Of a DNA stretch of 52,221 nt, positions 10,095 through 19,117 are shown in pieces. The stretch is taken from assembly GCF_000422265.1 (NCBI RefSeq), contig NZ_AULL01000002.1, forward strand, positions 1 to 52,221, in the 5' to 3' direction. The first letter of the stretch is position 1, and the number at the start of each line of letters is the position of its first letter. This DNA comes from Kaistella palustris DSM 21579 (GTDB lineage: Bacteria > Bacteroidota > Bacteroidia > Flavobacteriales > Weeksellaceae). The translations under genes and the position numbers were made by a program. The notes below the pieces were generated by a model that was not told the origin of the DNA, did no database searches, and worked only from the letters and a program-made list of their open reading frames with translations.

Positions 10095-10949
10095 CTACCC
10101 CTCTTCCAACCCCTCAAAGTGCTGCGCCAGGTGATCCGTCAATGCTTGCAAAAACTTAGTCCGCCCGGTTTTTCGGTTCTTGATCTCATGCAACGTTTTG
10201 TAGAAATTACCCAGATCGATATTAAAGGATTTTTCCACACTCTTGATGCATTCACTGAAATCCGCACTTCCGCCGTTAAAGCAGTGCATCACATGCAGGG
10301 CATACACCAGTTCAATGAGCGCCGACTTCGAGCCCGTCCACGTAATGGGTGATTTATTGGAGAACTTTTCATAAAAATAGCCCTCCAGCTGATAAATCGA
10401 TTGCAGCAAATATTTTTCCAGTCTGTCATTTGCCATGATCTGCGACACCAGATGGTCGTGCGAAGTAGTGAATGCCTCATCAAAATTATAAAGGTGCGGA
10501 TCCACATTCATCTTAAAATCAAATTGCCGGCGTACAAAGTAGGCGGCATCCAGATAAGTAGCCTTCCGTCGGTAATACTCGTAAAACGAATAATGTTCAT
10601 CCACAAAAGTTTTCAGGTTCTGCAGCTCAAATTCATAATATTCTTTTACCACGTACTGCCCTGCATTGGGTTTTCCCGCTTCTATGCTCAGTATCTTACT
10701 ATAATAGATGAACTGCGACACAAACAGCGGTTTTACTTTTTTAAAAAAATAGACTTCTTCGGCTGTAGAAATAAAATCAGTTTGCGAAGCATGCACCTTT
10801 AAATTGCGGATTGCCGCGTCAATTTCCATAAGTGCTTTTTCATACGCCTCTATAGGATTCGCTGCATTTTCTGTTTGAATATCTTCCAGCGCGCTGCATA
10901 ATTGTTGATACATTTGTTTGGCTTTGTCAAAGAGTAATTTTGTCTCCAT
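10095..10949 (-). CDS. RteC-family protein
   Basis: This 284-residue, soluble, mostly helical protein matches the RteC family in length and layout: an N-terminal helical region, then the YFFKKVKPLFVSQFIYYSKI, RRKATYLDAAYFVRR, SHDHLVSQIMANDRLEKYL and C-terminal LHEIKNRKTGRTKFLQAL segments. In the conjugative transposon CTnDOT, RteC activates excision under tetracycline control. Here no integrase, tra or tetQ gene is nearby, so it is more likely one of the stand-alone RteC homologues common in Flavobacteriia. It lies 32 bases after the AraC-type regulator gene on the same strand and may be co-transcribed with it. Confidence 0.85.
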   Translation of the reverse strand: METKLLFDKAKQMYQQLCSALEDIQTENAANPIEAYEKALMEIDAAIRNLKVHASQTDFISTAEEVYFFKKVKPLFVSQFIYYSKILSIEAGKPNAGQYVVKEYYEFELQNLKTFVDEHYSFYEYYRRKATYLDAAYFVRRQFDFKMNVDPHLYNFDEAFTTSHDHLVSQIMANDRLEKYLLQSIYQLEGYFYEKFSNKSPITWTGSKSALIELVYALHVMHCFNGGSADFSECIKSVEKSFNIDLGNFYKTLHEIKNRKTGRTKFLQALTDHLAQHFEGLEEG

Positions 10950-10981
10950 ATTTTTTTTAGATAAAAAATAGGGATAAAATT

Positions 10982-12682
10982 TTAATCTTCATCTGTATCC
11001 TTGGGATCATCATTCGCGGCTGCTGATTCAGCCTCCAGTTTCCTTATAAAGGCGCCGGGCTTCATCTTATTATACTCTGCGAAGGCCCTCGAAAAATGTG
11101 TCCGGTCGGCAAAACCGCATTCGTTCGCCAGTGTTTCCACCGAATAATGCCGCCATTTCTTATCCTCCCGCAGCATACGGGTCACATATTCAATCCGCAA
11201 CTGCTTTAGATAAACCAGGAAATATGATCCCCTATACTCTTTGACGATCATACTGAGGTAATTGCTGTTCGTTCCCAGTTGCGGCGCCAGCTGGTGGAGC
11301 GTGACGCGCTGCTGAAGAAAGAACTTGTTCTTTTCCATCACGGCCAGCTTCGCTAAAACTGCCTTCGTCACCGCATCGGGCACCTTTTGAACCACTTCTG
11401 GATTGGCAACGGTCCTTTTCTCTTTAACACCGTTTTGCAACACATTGCTTTCGGTTTTTCCTCCTTCGTGTTTTCGTTGGCGCTTCATCCTTATAAGCAG
11501 ATAAATAAGTAACATAATAAACACAGTGGCACCCACCGCAAGCCCTGCGGAAAACATGGACAAAGAACGCTCCAGTCTTTTTTTAGAGGCAAGGAGATGT
11601 GGGGTGTCATACTCTTTATAAATTTTCTCCGACAGGTATTTAAAATCTCCTGAGATGATCTGATCTGCTTTTAGAAGTTGCGTAGTATAATAAAGCTCGA
11701 GCTTCTGCCCGCCACTTCGGTGATAATGGTCGATCAAAAATTCATACGATCCGCGCACTTCCGGCAATATGAATTGATACATGCGGAAAATGGAATCTAT
11801 CTTTACGAAGTTTTCTACGGCCGATTTGGTACGGCCAAGTTGCGCCTCACTCTTTCCTTTATAATAATAAGCAACCGAGGCACTGGTAAAGTCATTCTTC
11901 TTTTCCAGACCTGCCAGCGACGTATTGAGCAAAGTGATAGCCGCGGCGTCTTTTTTCTGCCGAAATGCCAGGATTCCTTCCAACAGATGGAAATAACTTC
12001 TTTCTGCATAGAAATCAGCTTCAGATCCGCTTTCCCGCAGACCGTTATCAACCGTCGCAGCGGCCTCCTTCCATTGCGACAGCTGCAGATAACACCTGCC
12101 AATCTGGTTCAATGTATTAAGATACCCTTTCTTTCGGTTGTAATGCACGTTGGGTGCTTCAGGCAGTGTAACAGGCTTCCTGAAATATACAGCACACTGT
12201 TCAAAGATACCGAGTGCTTCTTGATAATAACCAAGATAACTCTTTACTACCCCAATGTGATAAAGATTTTTATAATGCAGATACCGATTGTTTGAGTGCT
12301 GTGTAAGGAGCCACGCCTCCATGTATTCATCCAGTGCGGGTTTAAACTTGCGGTAGTTAAAATAGTACACAGTACCCTTCGTGAGAAAAGCAGTGGCCAA
12401 AAGATCGTTATCTGCTGTACGTCTTGCAGCTGTAATCATACTGTCTGCAAATATGATTTTCTGATTTCTGCTGAAACTTACCGCATCCTTATAAGCTTGT
12501 GTCAGTTCACGGTAGTTGCGCTGCCCTTTCGCTTTCGCAATATAGGGCTTGAGATACTGAAACGCCCTTTCGTCATTTTCTTCATAATTGTCATAACTGT
12601 TCCGGTAATCAGTAAAATCCTGACCACGAAATAACACTGCAATAAATACGATCAGGCGAAACAAACGGTGCATTAATCTCAT
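10982..12682 (-). CDS. Membrane-anchored TPR transcriptional regulator with AraC-type HTH
   Basis: The product has about 566 residues. An N-terminal hydrophobic signal/anchor (MRLMHRLFRLIVFIAVLF) is followed by about 330 residues of TPR-like helical repeats predicted to be periplasmic. One transmembrane helix follows at roughly 375-397 (AGLAVGATVFIMLLIYLLI). The cytoplasmic C-terminus carries an AraC-type helix-turn-helix at about 455-550, with LAPQLGTNSNYLSMIVKEY and LANECGFADRTHFSRAF. Such one-component regulators are typical of Flavobacteriia. I place the start at ATG 12682; a GTG nine bases upstream and ATG 12673 are alternatives. A plausible target is the divergent locus beginning at 12977, which is inference from position only. 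Confidence 0.88.
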   Translation of the reverse strand: MRLMHRLFRLIVFIAVLFRGQDFTDYRNSYDNYEENDERAFQYLKPYIAKAKGQRNYRELTQAYKDAVSFSRNQKIIFADSMITAARRTADNDLLATAFLTKGTVYYFNYRKFKPALDEYMEAWLLTQHSNNRYLHYKNLYHIGVVKSYLGYYQEALGIFEQCAVYFRKPVTLPEAPNVHYNRKKGYLNTLNQIGRCYLQLSQWKEAAATVDNGLRESGSEADFYAERSYFHLLEGILAFRQKKDAAAITLLNTSLAGLEKKNDFTSASVAYYYKGKSEAQLGRTKSAVENFVKIDSIFRMYQFILPEVRGSYEFLIDHYHRSGGQKLELYYTTQLLKADQIISGDFKYLSEKIYKEYDTPHLLASKKRLERSLSMFSAGLAVGATVFIMLLIYLLIRMKRQRKHEGGKTESNVLQNGVKEKRTVANPEVVQKVPDAVTKAVLAKLAVMEKNKFFLQQRVTLHQLAPQLGTNSNYLSMIVKEYRGSYFLVYLKQLRIEYVTRMLREDKKWRHYSVETLANECGFADRTHFSRAFAEYNKMKPGAFIRKLEAESAAANDDPKDTDED

Positions 12683-12976
12683 AACGATCACATTACAATT
12701 AAAAAGTCCATTCTGCTAAATCAAATTTAGTGAAAAACAGGGCTATGCCCATCGGAAATCAAAGTAGTGGTTTAGGCCGCGGTCATGCATTTTTATTACT
12801 CATTGATTAGCAGTTAACTAACTGTCTATCAAGCAGCGGATATTCCCCAATTTCCACAATGAAATAAGCCCGTTTCCTCCAGCTTCTCTTGTCGCTGAAG
12901 AAAACCACCTCTAAATTCGCTTCTGGAATTCTATAAAAAACCGGCCGGGATTATTAATCATTTTAACAATCCTATC

Positions 12977-13174
12977 ATGAAACTATTTATTGTATTTACA
13001 GGAACAGCGTTGCTGTTGTCACTCGTCGTTACCTCTTGCAGAACTGATGACGAATCCGAATTGTCACCCCCATTCATTGAAAACCCGGCGGCGTTCAGCT
13101 CCTTTGATGAACCAACGGATCCACCCAAGGATGTTCCCAAAGACAGGGATAATTGGAAGCCTGCCGTAAGGTGA
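12977..13174 (+). CDS. Small lipoprotein, unknown function
   Basis: The 65 residues have a lipoprotein signal peptide (LLLSLVVTSC, lipidated Cys 21) followed by an acidic, proline-rich tail (DEPTDPPKDVPKDRDNW). The gene is divergent from the TPR/AraC regulator and 12 bases upstream of the CPxSGxW gene, so it is probably the first gene of the plus-strand operon that runs to the DUF6520 gene. I do not recognise the family. Lipidation suggests it sits in the inner or outer membrane leaflet facing the periplasm or surface. Confidence 0.7.
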   Translation: MKLFIVFTGTALLLSLVVTSCRTDDESELSPPFIENPAAFSSFDEPTDPPKDVPKDRDNWKPAVR

Positions 13175-13186
13175 AAATTTAGAAAA

Positions 13187-13369
13187 ATGAAAACGCTATC
13201 CACAGTTAAATCTGGCGAGAGTTGTCCGCGCAGTGGTATCTGGAAAATATCTGGGCTGGTCACCACCAGCCGTCCTGTTTCAAAAGGGCAGGTCATGCCG
13301 GAATATTGCGGTAAAAAAGTAACGTGGTACCTCCACGCTCAAAGTCCCACGGAAAAAGATCAGTTATGA
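13187..13369 (+). CDS. Small CPxSGxW-motif protein
   Basis: The 60-residue protein has no signal peptide. It contains CPRSGIW (residues 13-19) followed by KGQVMPEYCGKKVTW (33-47), with Cys 13 and Cys 41. I recall short bacterial proteins with a CPxSGxW ... GxxMP pattern, but not an assigned function. Its stop codon overlaps the start of the MauE-type gene by ATGA (13366-13369), which implies translational coupling and a shared job with that membrane protein. Confidence 0.65.
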   Translation: MKTLSTVKSGESCPRSGIWKISGLVTTSRPVSKGQVMPEYCGKKVTWYLHAQSPTEKDQL

Positions 13370-14877
13370 AAAACCTGCGCTTTGCTCTCCCGTATACCAT
13401 TTCCCTTTTCTTTTCCTTGCTCTTCATTTATGCGGCGTTGAGCAAACTGCGGGATTTTGAGAATTTTCAGGTCCAGTTGGCGCAATCGCCTTTACTTAGT
13501 GCTTATGCAGGATTTATTTCCTACGCGGTGATCGGAGCGGAACTTTTGATCGCAGGGGTGCTCCTGTGGGAAAGGCTGCGACTGATTGGGATATACCTTA
13601 CTTTCGCCCTTATGGTGTCGTTCACGGTGTATATCTACCTGATCATGAATTACAGCGATTTTATCCCCTGCTCCTGCGGCGGCATTTTGGAGAAAATGGG
13701 CTGGAGAGAGCATCTGATCTTCAATCTGGGGTGCGTGTTTCTCGCTGCAGCCGCGGTCATGATCATGGAAAAAGAGCGCGCTGTCGGCCTGTGGAGACAA
13801 ACGGTGAAAATGGCGATGATGTTCCTTTTAGGATCAGGCGGCATGGTGGTTCTTTTTGTTTCTTCGGAAAATATCATCAAGAAAGAGAACAATTTCATAC
13901 GGCGGTTTCTTCTGCATCCTGTGATGGAGGAGAAAAGTATGCAACTTGCCAATGATCAGTATTACTTCGCCGGTTCCGACCGTCAGGCGCTATATCTGCG
14001 GAACAGAAAATACCCTCTTACTTTTACCACCGTAGACACTGCACTTGATATAAGGAAGACTGAATATCTGAAACCTGACAGGAACTACGCCTTCAGCAAT
14101 ATCGTTGTAAAGGCCAGACCCCCTTTCTTTTATATCTACGATGGATCAGTCCCCGTGATCTTTAGAGGAAAAATCGGTGCTGTTGCGGCCAAAACAATCA
14201 GTTTTCAGGATGCTTATTTTAACCAGCTGGAAGTTATCGATTCCACAACGTTTGCGCTGCGCAGCCAAAGTGCAGAAACAAAGTTCTTTTCGCTGGCAAG
14301 GCTTGCCTTGAACGAAAAGCCAAAACTTCAGCTGCATCCGCAAATCCTTACCAAACAGGTCGACGGTGTGTTTGATATGGACGGCAGCCTGCTGGCGGAC
14401 CCTGTCAGAAAGGAAATCGCCTACATCTATTCCTACCGTAACGAGTTCATTGTAACCGATCAGCAGCTGAAGGTTATAAATAGGCTTCATACCATTGATA
14501 CGACGAAAATTGCACAGGTCGCAACGACTCGGTTGTCAAACGGAACCTACAAGATGGGCCGGCCACCGCTCAAGGTCAATAATGGCTCAGTACTTTATGC
14601 GGAACTTCTGTTCAACCGCTCCTCATTAATGGGAAAATACGAATCGCGTAAGGCATGGCGCAAAGCCGACATTATCGACATTTACTTGACCGGCACCCAG
14701 CACTACATCGGCAGTCTTTACCTCTACAGGAAAACGCATTTAAAGCTGAATGATTTCCTGGTAACAGAAAACTTTCTGTATGCAATACACGGTGATCGCC
14801 TTACAAAGTACAGGATCACTGGTCAAATTCTGAAGTACTTCCAACCGGGGGAAGCCGAAAACCCGTTTCAAGAGTAG
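13366..14877 (+). CDS. MauE/DoxX-type redox-associated membrane protein with large C-terminal domain
   Basis: The 503 residues begin with a MauE-like four-helix membrane domain (about residues 8-135) carrying a CSCGG motif at 102-106. This matches the cysteine motif seen in MauE/DoxX-type proteins, which handle disulfide or redox chemistry at the membrane. A fifth helix lies at about 150-168. The remaining ~330 residues, probably periplasmic, have a beta-propeller-like look and no catalytic motif I recognise. The start is taken at the ATG overlapping the upstream stop (ATGA). The frame is open 14 codons further, but those codons overlap the upstream gene. The fused C-terminal domain makes it much longer than a plain MauE. 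Confidence 0.8.
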   Translation: MKNLRFALPYTISLFFSLLFIYAALSKLRDFENFQVQLAQSPLLSAYAGFISYAVIGAELLIAGVLLWERLRLIGIYLTFALMVSFTVYIYLIMNYSDFIPCSCGGILEKMGWREHLIFNLGCVFLAAAAVMIMEKERAVGLWRQTVKMAMMFLLGSGGMVVLFVSSENIIKKENNFIRRFLLHPVMEEKSMQLANDQYYFAGSDRQALYLRNRKYPLTFTTVDTALDIRKTEYLKPDRNYAFSNIVVKARPPFFYIYDGSVPVIFRGKIGAVAAKTISFQDAYFNQLEVIDSTTFALRSQSAETKFFSLARLALNEKPKLQLHPQILTKQVDGVFDMDGSLLADPVRKEIAYIYSYRNEFIVTDQQLKVINRLHTIDTTKIAQVATTRLSNGTYKMGRPPLKVNNGSVLYAELLFNRSSLMGKYESRKAWRKADIIDIYLTGTQHYIGSLYLYRKTHLKLNDFLVTENFLYAIHGDRLTKYRITGQILKYFQPGEAENPFQE

Positions 14878-14900
14878 GCAACAATTTTAATTTTATGATT

Positions 14901-15170
14901 ATGAAAAAATTAATCATTCCTGCCATCCTGGTATCACTGGGGACAGGAGCAGCCTTTGCCACACCTGCGACAGGCAGCGATTCCACAACACCGGCTTTCA
15001 GAATTGTTTCTGTAGGCCCGAACCAAACCGTGTGCGTCGATGCACAGCAGGACTGCACCACAGCAGGTGCCGACATCTGTACGTGGTCAGTCGATGGAAC
15101 TACTCCATTGCATCAGTTCGACACGCCGACGATGTGTGGAGAGCTTCTCTACAAGGTGCCACAACCTTAA
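14901..15170 (+). CDS. DUF6520-type small secreted Cys-containing protein
   Basis: The 89 residues have a clear Sec signal peptide (MKKLIIPAILVSLGTGAAFA, cleavage after Ala 20). The mature chain of about 69 residues has four cysteines (45, 52, 60, 79), which could form two disulfides. This start and signal sequence is characteristic of the DUF6520 family of Chryseobacterium and relatives, often present in several copies beside MauE-type genes. Function is unknown. ATG at 14895 is also possible; 14901 gives the canonical MKK start. The gene ends just before a hairpin shared with the convergent peptidase gene. Confidence 0.8.
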   Translation: MKKLIIPAILVSLGTGAAFATPATGSDSTTPAFRIVSVGPNQTVCVDAQQDCTTAGADICTWSVDGTTPLHQFDTPTMCGELLYKVPQP

Positions 15171-15180
15171 AAACAGAAAG

Positions 15181-15204
15181 GGATGCCTACAGTGCATCCT
15201 TTTT
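15181..15204. terminator. Hairpin terminator at the DUF6520 / S9 peptidase junction
   Basis: GGATGC and GCATCC enclose a 7-base loop and are followed on the plus strand by a TTTTT run, so this is a good terminator for the DUF6520 gene. The stop codon of the convergent peptidase gene (15187-15189) lies inside the loop. On the minus strand the hairpin is followed by CTTTCTGTTTTT, so it may work in both directions. Confidence 0.75.
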
Positions 15205-17679
15205 CATTTGTTGCTGTATCCAGCCGACGTCTTTCCTGTCCTTTAGGAAATAGTCCCACCATTCCATCGTACGGATATGCAGATCCCTGATTTCCGGCGT
15301 GCCCGGCGCCAAGACGTGGTTCTGGGTAGGATAGAAAAGAGCGATGACGTCCTTCTTGTTGCGCACCAGTGCCGTATAGAATGCAGAGGTTTGGTTCGGC
15401 GGCAAATTGCTGTCCTTCATCCCTGTCCATAGCAGCATAGGTGCACTCACTTTATCCGCAAAATAAATAGGGTTATTTGCGATGTACTTGTCTTTAGCCT
15501 CGGAAAATGACTGCTGCATTTCAAACTGGCCGGTTTCAATCCTTGAATATTCAAAAAATTGATAGGAAGGATTGTAGGAAAAATACCACTGTGTCAGGTT
15601 GCTGATTCCGGCGCCGGAGATATATGCGCGAAAACGCACAGAGTGTCCTGCAATAAAATTGGTTTCATAGCCTCCAAAAGAATGGCCTATGAGTCCGACC
15701 TTTCCGAAATCGATATTAGGATTTCCGGCGAGAGCATCCATCCCGCTGTTGACACAGTCCAGTGCTGAGATACCGGTTCCCCTGTCATCCAATACCGTGT
15801 CAGGAAGAAAGACGATATAACCGTTTTTGGTGAGCATCCGGATGTTGTATCCTTTATCGCCGTAGCCAGGGAAAGGATATTTATTCACCATCTCACCCTG
15901 TTCCTGATAAATGTGCACCACCATCGGATATTTATTCTCCGCCCTGAAATTCTCGGGGTAATACAGAGTGCCGGTCAGTTCCCTTCCCCGGGAATTCAAG
16001 TATGAAATAACTTCCTGCCTTCGGCCTTCTTCGACTTGCGGCGGCTGTGCCGACGAAAGACTTATTTTCCGGTCCCGGCTCAGGTCATACAGAAAGACAG
16101 CGGGCTTTGTCTTGTAAGATTCCTCGATCGTAACAGCCGTTGAGAAACCGGGAGTAAACAGCAGTTGTCGGATGTAATTGGTGTTCCCCGAAATCAACTG
16201 TTTTACCTGATCACCGGAAATCCGGTACAATCCGGACTTACGGTCCTTTTTGCTGTAGGTCTGCACCACCATGCCTTCTTTCACGTTTACTGAACTGACG
16301 GTAAAATCTACTTCATCCTTTTCATAAAGATTTTGACTCTGTTTCAATAATATTCGGGTCTTTTGACCGCGCAACAGCAGCGGTAAAAACCGGTGCCCGC
16401 CTAGATCATACCGACCAAGGCCATTTTCACTTTCAAACAGGATGTATTTCCCGTCCGAAGTATAGCAAGGTTTACTAACCTCAGGCAGGCCCACTTTATA
16501 TTTTTTGCCGGTTCCGACTTCCCATAGTATCCATTCCCGGCCGATTTCTTCCTTTATCAAAATGGTCTTTCCGTCCGGCGAGACTGCGCCTACTCTGCTG
16601 GCGTCAGCAATTTTTTTGACGGTGCCCTTTACGCGGTCAAAAAGATAAAGTGGAAATACAGGGAAGGTAAAGCGGTAATCAAGCTGCTCAGCTCGGTTGA
16701 AAGCTACAAAATACCGGCTTGTCAGTGCGAGCCATGCATCATATTCGGCAGGCAATGTCTCAGTACGCTGGTCATCTTTCTTCCAGAGAAGGTAGACCAT
16801 ATAATCTCTTCCTTTCTCTTTCTCCCTGAGATACCGGTCATTACCATACCATAAGTTTACAACTGCATTTTGCATAGGCTGTACCCGCTTCACCAGGTTG
16901 ATCAGGAACGCCTTACCGTCCGGTGTTTCAGCAACCTGCAAATAAGTTGCATCAGTAAAAGTACCGTTTTGCGGAAGGAACGTTCGCCCCCTGCCGATAT
17001 CGATGAGCACGCATCGCATTTTTCCGGTTCTTTGTTCCGTCTCCGTGAAGGCAGCAAAATCTGCCGTTTTAAATTTAGACACAGCAGCTATCCTGTTCGG
17101 GCTTTGATAAAGTATGGGTGTGTTGCTGGCAGCAACCCTGACGATGCTGAACATCCCGCTTTCCTCTACCACTGCGGCCACTGTTCTTTTTCCGTCAGAT
17201 ACGAAATCCTTTACGTTCTGCACTTTCACAAGCGCACCCGCGTTCTCATCATACAGGGTCAGCACGTTTGTTTCATCCAGGATGACATATTCTTTCAGAT
17301 CTGTGAGTACAGCTGTTTTTATTACGTTGGAGTACTGCACTCTCCTTATATCGGGCAGCACAATATATTCCGCAATTCCCTGCCCCTGCACAAGCAGTGC
17401 CTTTTCGCCCATGAAGTTTTGCATCACATTCATTTTTACAAGATTCAGCACTGCTTTTCCCGGCCGCCCTGTATCAAAGACCTGCAACGTGTCGCGGTTC
17501 GAAGGATAACTTTTACTGGCCATCACCCAGCGCTGCCCGGGAGATGAGCGGAGATTGTGAAAGTTGGCAAATCCCGCTATCCATTGCTCCAGGCTGTCGG
17601 TCTTCTGCTGGGCGGGCAGCAGTCCCGAACACAGGAACAGGGAGATAAGGAGTAATTTTATATTGATCGGTTGTTTCAT
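15187..17679 (-). CDS. Secreted S9 family (prolyl oligopeptidase-like) serine peptidase
   Basis: This 830-residue predicted periplasmic or outer-membrane-associated peptidase has a signal peptide ending near SGLLPAQ. A beta-propeller N-terminal region (about 30-540) precedes an alpha/beta-hydrolase peptidase domain with GHSFGGYE (Ser about 667), an acid in TGMKDSN (about 754) and His in QNHVLAPG (about 787). This is the complete Ser-Asp-His triad of family S9. The start lies 52 bases after the susD stop, so it is probably the last gene of the susC-susD operon. Its likely role is trimming peptides taken up by the SusCD pair, or processing secreted peptides encoded opposite it; the second option is inference. 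Confidence 0.92.
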   Translation of the reverse strand: MKQPINIKLLLISLFLCSGLLPAQQKTDSLEQWIAGFANFHNLRSSPGQRWVMASKSYPSNRDTLQVFDTGRPGKAVLNLVKMNVMQNFMGEKALLVQGQGIAEYIVLPDIRRVQYSNVIKTAVLTDLKEYVILDETNVLTLYDENAGALVKVQNVKDFVSDGKRTVAAVVEESGMFSIVRVAASNTPILYQSPNRIAAVSKFKTADFAAFTETEQRTGKMRCVLIDIGRGRTFLPQNGTFTDATYLQVAETPDGKAFLINLVKRVQPMQNAVVNLWYGNDRYLREKEKGRDYMVYLLWKKDDQRTETLPAEYDAWLALTSRYFVAFNRAEQLDYRFTFPVFPLYLFDRVKGTVKKIADASRVGAVSPDGKTILIKEEIGREWILWEVGTGKKYKVGLPEVSKPCYTSDGKYILFESENGLGRYDLGGHRFLPLLLRGQKTRILLKQSQNLYEKDEVDFTVSSVNVKEGMVVQTYSKKDRKSGLYRISGDQVKQLISGNTNYIRQLLFTPGFSTAVTIEESYKTKPAVFLYDLSRDRKISLSSAQPPQVEEGRRQEVISYLNSRGRELTGTLYYPENFRAENKYPMVVHIYQEQGEMVNKYPFPGYGDKGYNIRMLTKNGYIVFLPDTVLDDRGTGISALDCVNSGMDALAGNPNIDFGKVGLIGHSFGGYETNFIAGHSVRFRAYISGAGISNLTQWYFSYNPSYQFFEYSRIETGQFEMQQSFSEAKDKYIANNPIYFADKVSAPMLLWTGMKDSNLPPNQTSAFYTALVRNKKDVIALFYPTQNHVLAPGTPEIRDLHIRTMEWWDYFLKDRKDVGWIQQQMKKDAL

Positions 17680-17731
17680 TTATTATCGTTTGTTGCTAGG
17701 CACCACGGTTTTCTCGCAATGACTTCGCTTA

Positions 17732-19105
17732 TTAATAGCCTGTATTTTGGGGTTTCAGGTTGGGATTAAGGAGCAGTTCTTTTTCAGGGATCGGCCATAC
17801 ACGGTGATGGGCTTTCCAGTTGGGCTTTTTCGTAAGCAACAAGTCGAGACGGTCCATCCTTTTCAAATCGAAGAAGCGGTGCCCCGTTTCGGTAAAGAAC
17901 TCCCTGCGGTCTTCCAACAGGATTTCATTCAGCACTTCACTTTTTGTTATAGGAGCTGCAACGGGCGGAAGTGCCGCCCGAACCCTGGTAGCATTAAGAT
18001 AGGGCAGAGCTTCAGACACTTTATTCTGTTGGGCTAATGTTTCCGCCAATAGCAGATATACTTCCTCAATCCTGAAAACCACAGAATATTCGTCGGTATT
18101 TCCCGTAAGGTTCCTGTACTTATACGGTCTGTACCACGTATTACCACCCACAGTCACGGCTTTTGTCCACGCTGCTCTTCGCAAGTCGTTCGCAGAAAGA
18201 GAGGTCATAAAATCGCTGGAAAGAGCATAATTATAGGGCGGCATGTAATCGAAATAATAAGCGATGGCTTCCTTCGTTGCATCACCGTTATTCGCAGGCT
18301 TCAGCTGCCAGATGATATTGGTGCCCGTTTTTTTGAACGTCTTTGTGACGTCATTCTGGATCACGTACATGTTGTTTCCCACAATTATTTTCAGAAGTGT
18401 TTCGGCCTCGGCCAACCGCTGTTCCTGCATATACACTTTAGCGAGCATGAGCTGGGCGGCTTTTTTATTCAGGTAGATGCGCTCTGAATTTCGATAGGAG
18501 TCTTCCAGGGCATCAGCACTTTCCTTAAAATGGCCTTCCAGCAGTTGCAGCACTTCAGCAGAAGCTTTCCGCGAAATAGCCTGGTTCAGATGATAATCGG
18601 TGCTGACCGGGTATGGAATATCGCCGAAAATTTGCTGAAGATTGAACAGGAGAATGGACCGGATAAGCAGTGCTTCACCGCTGATCCTCTTTCTGTCGGC
18701 GGCCACCAGGGTTTCTGACTGCTCACAGCCTTCTATGACCGCATTACAGGCATACACCTGCTGATAGGCCGCGGTCCACTGACTGTAAACCACTGGGTTA
18801 CTTGGGATGAGCCCGTTGTTATAGACTTCCGGCATTCCGTTCGTTGAAGTCGGCGAGTAAAAATCCAGGTCATCGGTATAGAGGCTCAGCAGCAGCCCTA
18901 TCTTATCACCGGCAAGCGGGGAATTGCCCCAAACTCCGGCATAAACCCCTGCAAGGGCCGCCTCGGCGGTCTGCGCATCTGCGAATACGGTTCCGGAGGC
19001 GATCTGGTTCGCAGGCAGGTCAACTTCGATGAGTTTTTCACACGAGACCGTCAGTAAGGAGAAAAGACAGCCGGTATAGATGAAGGTGAGAATGGTATTT
19101 TTCAT
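17732..19105 (-). CDS. RagB/SusD family outer-membrane lipoprotein
   Basis: This 457-residue SusD-type surface lipoprotein would form the lid of a SusC transporter and bind its nutrient ligand. It has a lipoprotein signal (LLTVSC, Cys 22), TPR-like helices and the usual family segments, including SGEALLIRSILLFNLQQIFGDIPY and the C-terminal LLEDRREFFTETGHRFFDLKR and VWPIPEKELLLNPNLKPQNTGY. It lies 12 bases after the susC stop. The ligand cannot be read from sequence. The neighbouring peptidase favours peptides over glycans, and no glycoside hydrolase is nearby. Confidence 0.95.
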   Translation of the reverse strand: MKNTILTFIYTGCLFSLLTVSCEKLIEVDLPANQIASGTVFADAQTAEAALAGVYAGVWGNSPLAGDKIGLLLSLYTDDLDFYSPTSTNGMPEVYNNGLIPSNPVVYSQWTAAYQQVYACNAVIEGCEQSETLVAADRKRISGEALLIRSILLFNLQQIFGDIPYPVSTDYHLNQAISRKASAEVLQLLEGHFKESADALEDSYRNSERIYLNKKAAQLMLAKVYMQEQRLAEAETLLKIIVGNNMYVIQNDVTKTFKKTGTNIIWQLKPANNGDATKEAIAYYFDYMPPYNYALSSDFMTSLSANDLRRAAWTKAVTVGGNTWYRPYKYRNLTGNTDEYSVVFRIEEVYLLLAETLAQQNKVSEALPYLNATRVRAALPPVAAPITKSEVLNEILLEDRREFFTETGHRFFDLKRMDRLDLLLTKKPNWKAHHRVWPIPEKELLLNPNLKPQNTGY

Positions 19106-19117
19106 TGTGTAGCGTTT

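Noticed and set aside
10095..10949. RteC as evidence for a CTnDOT-like conjugative transposon
   Set aside because: No integrase, excisionase, mobilisation or tra gene and no tet gene occur in the 52 kb, so the family name alone does not support an element.
13324..13365. Longer N-terminus for the MauE-type protein
   Set aside because: The extra residues (MVPPRSKSHGKRSV) lie within the upstream gene in another frame. The ATGA-coupled ATG at 13366 gives a normal membrane-protein start.
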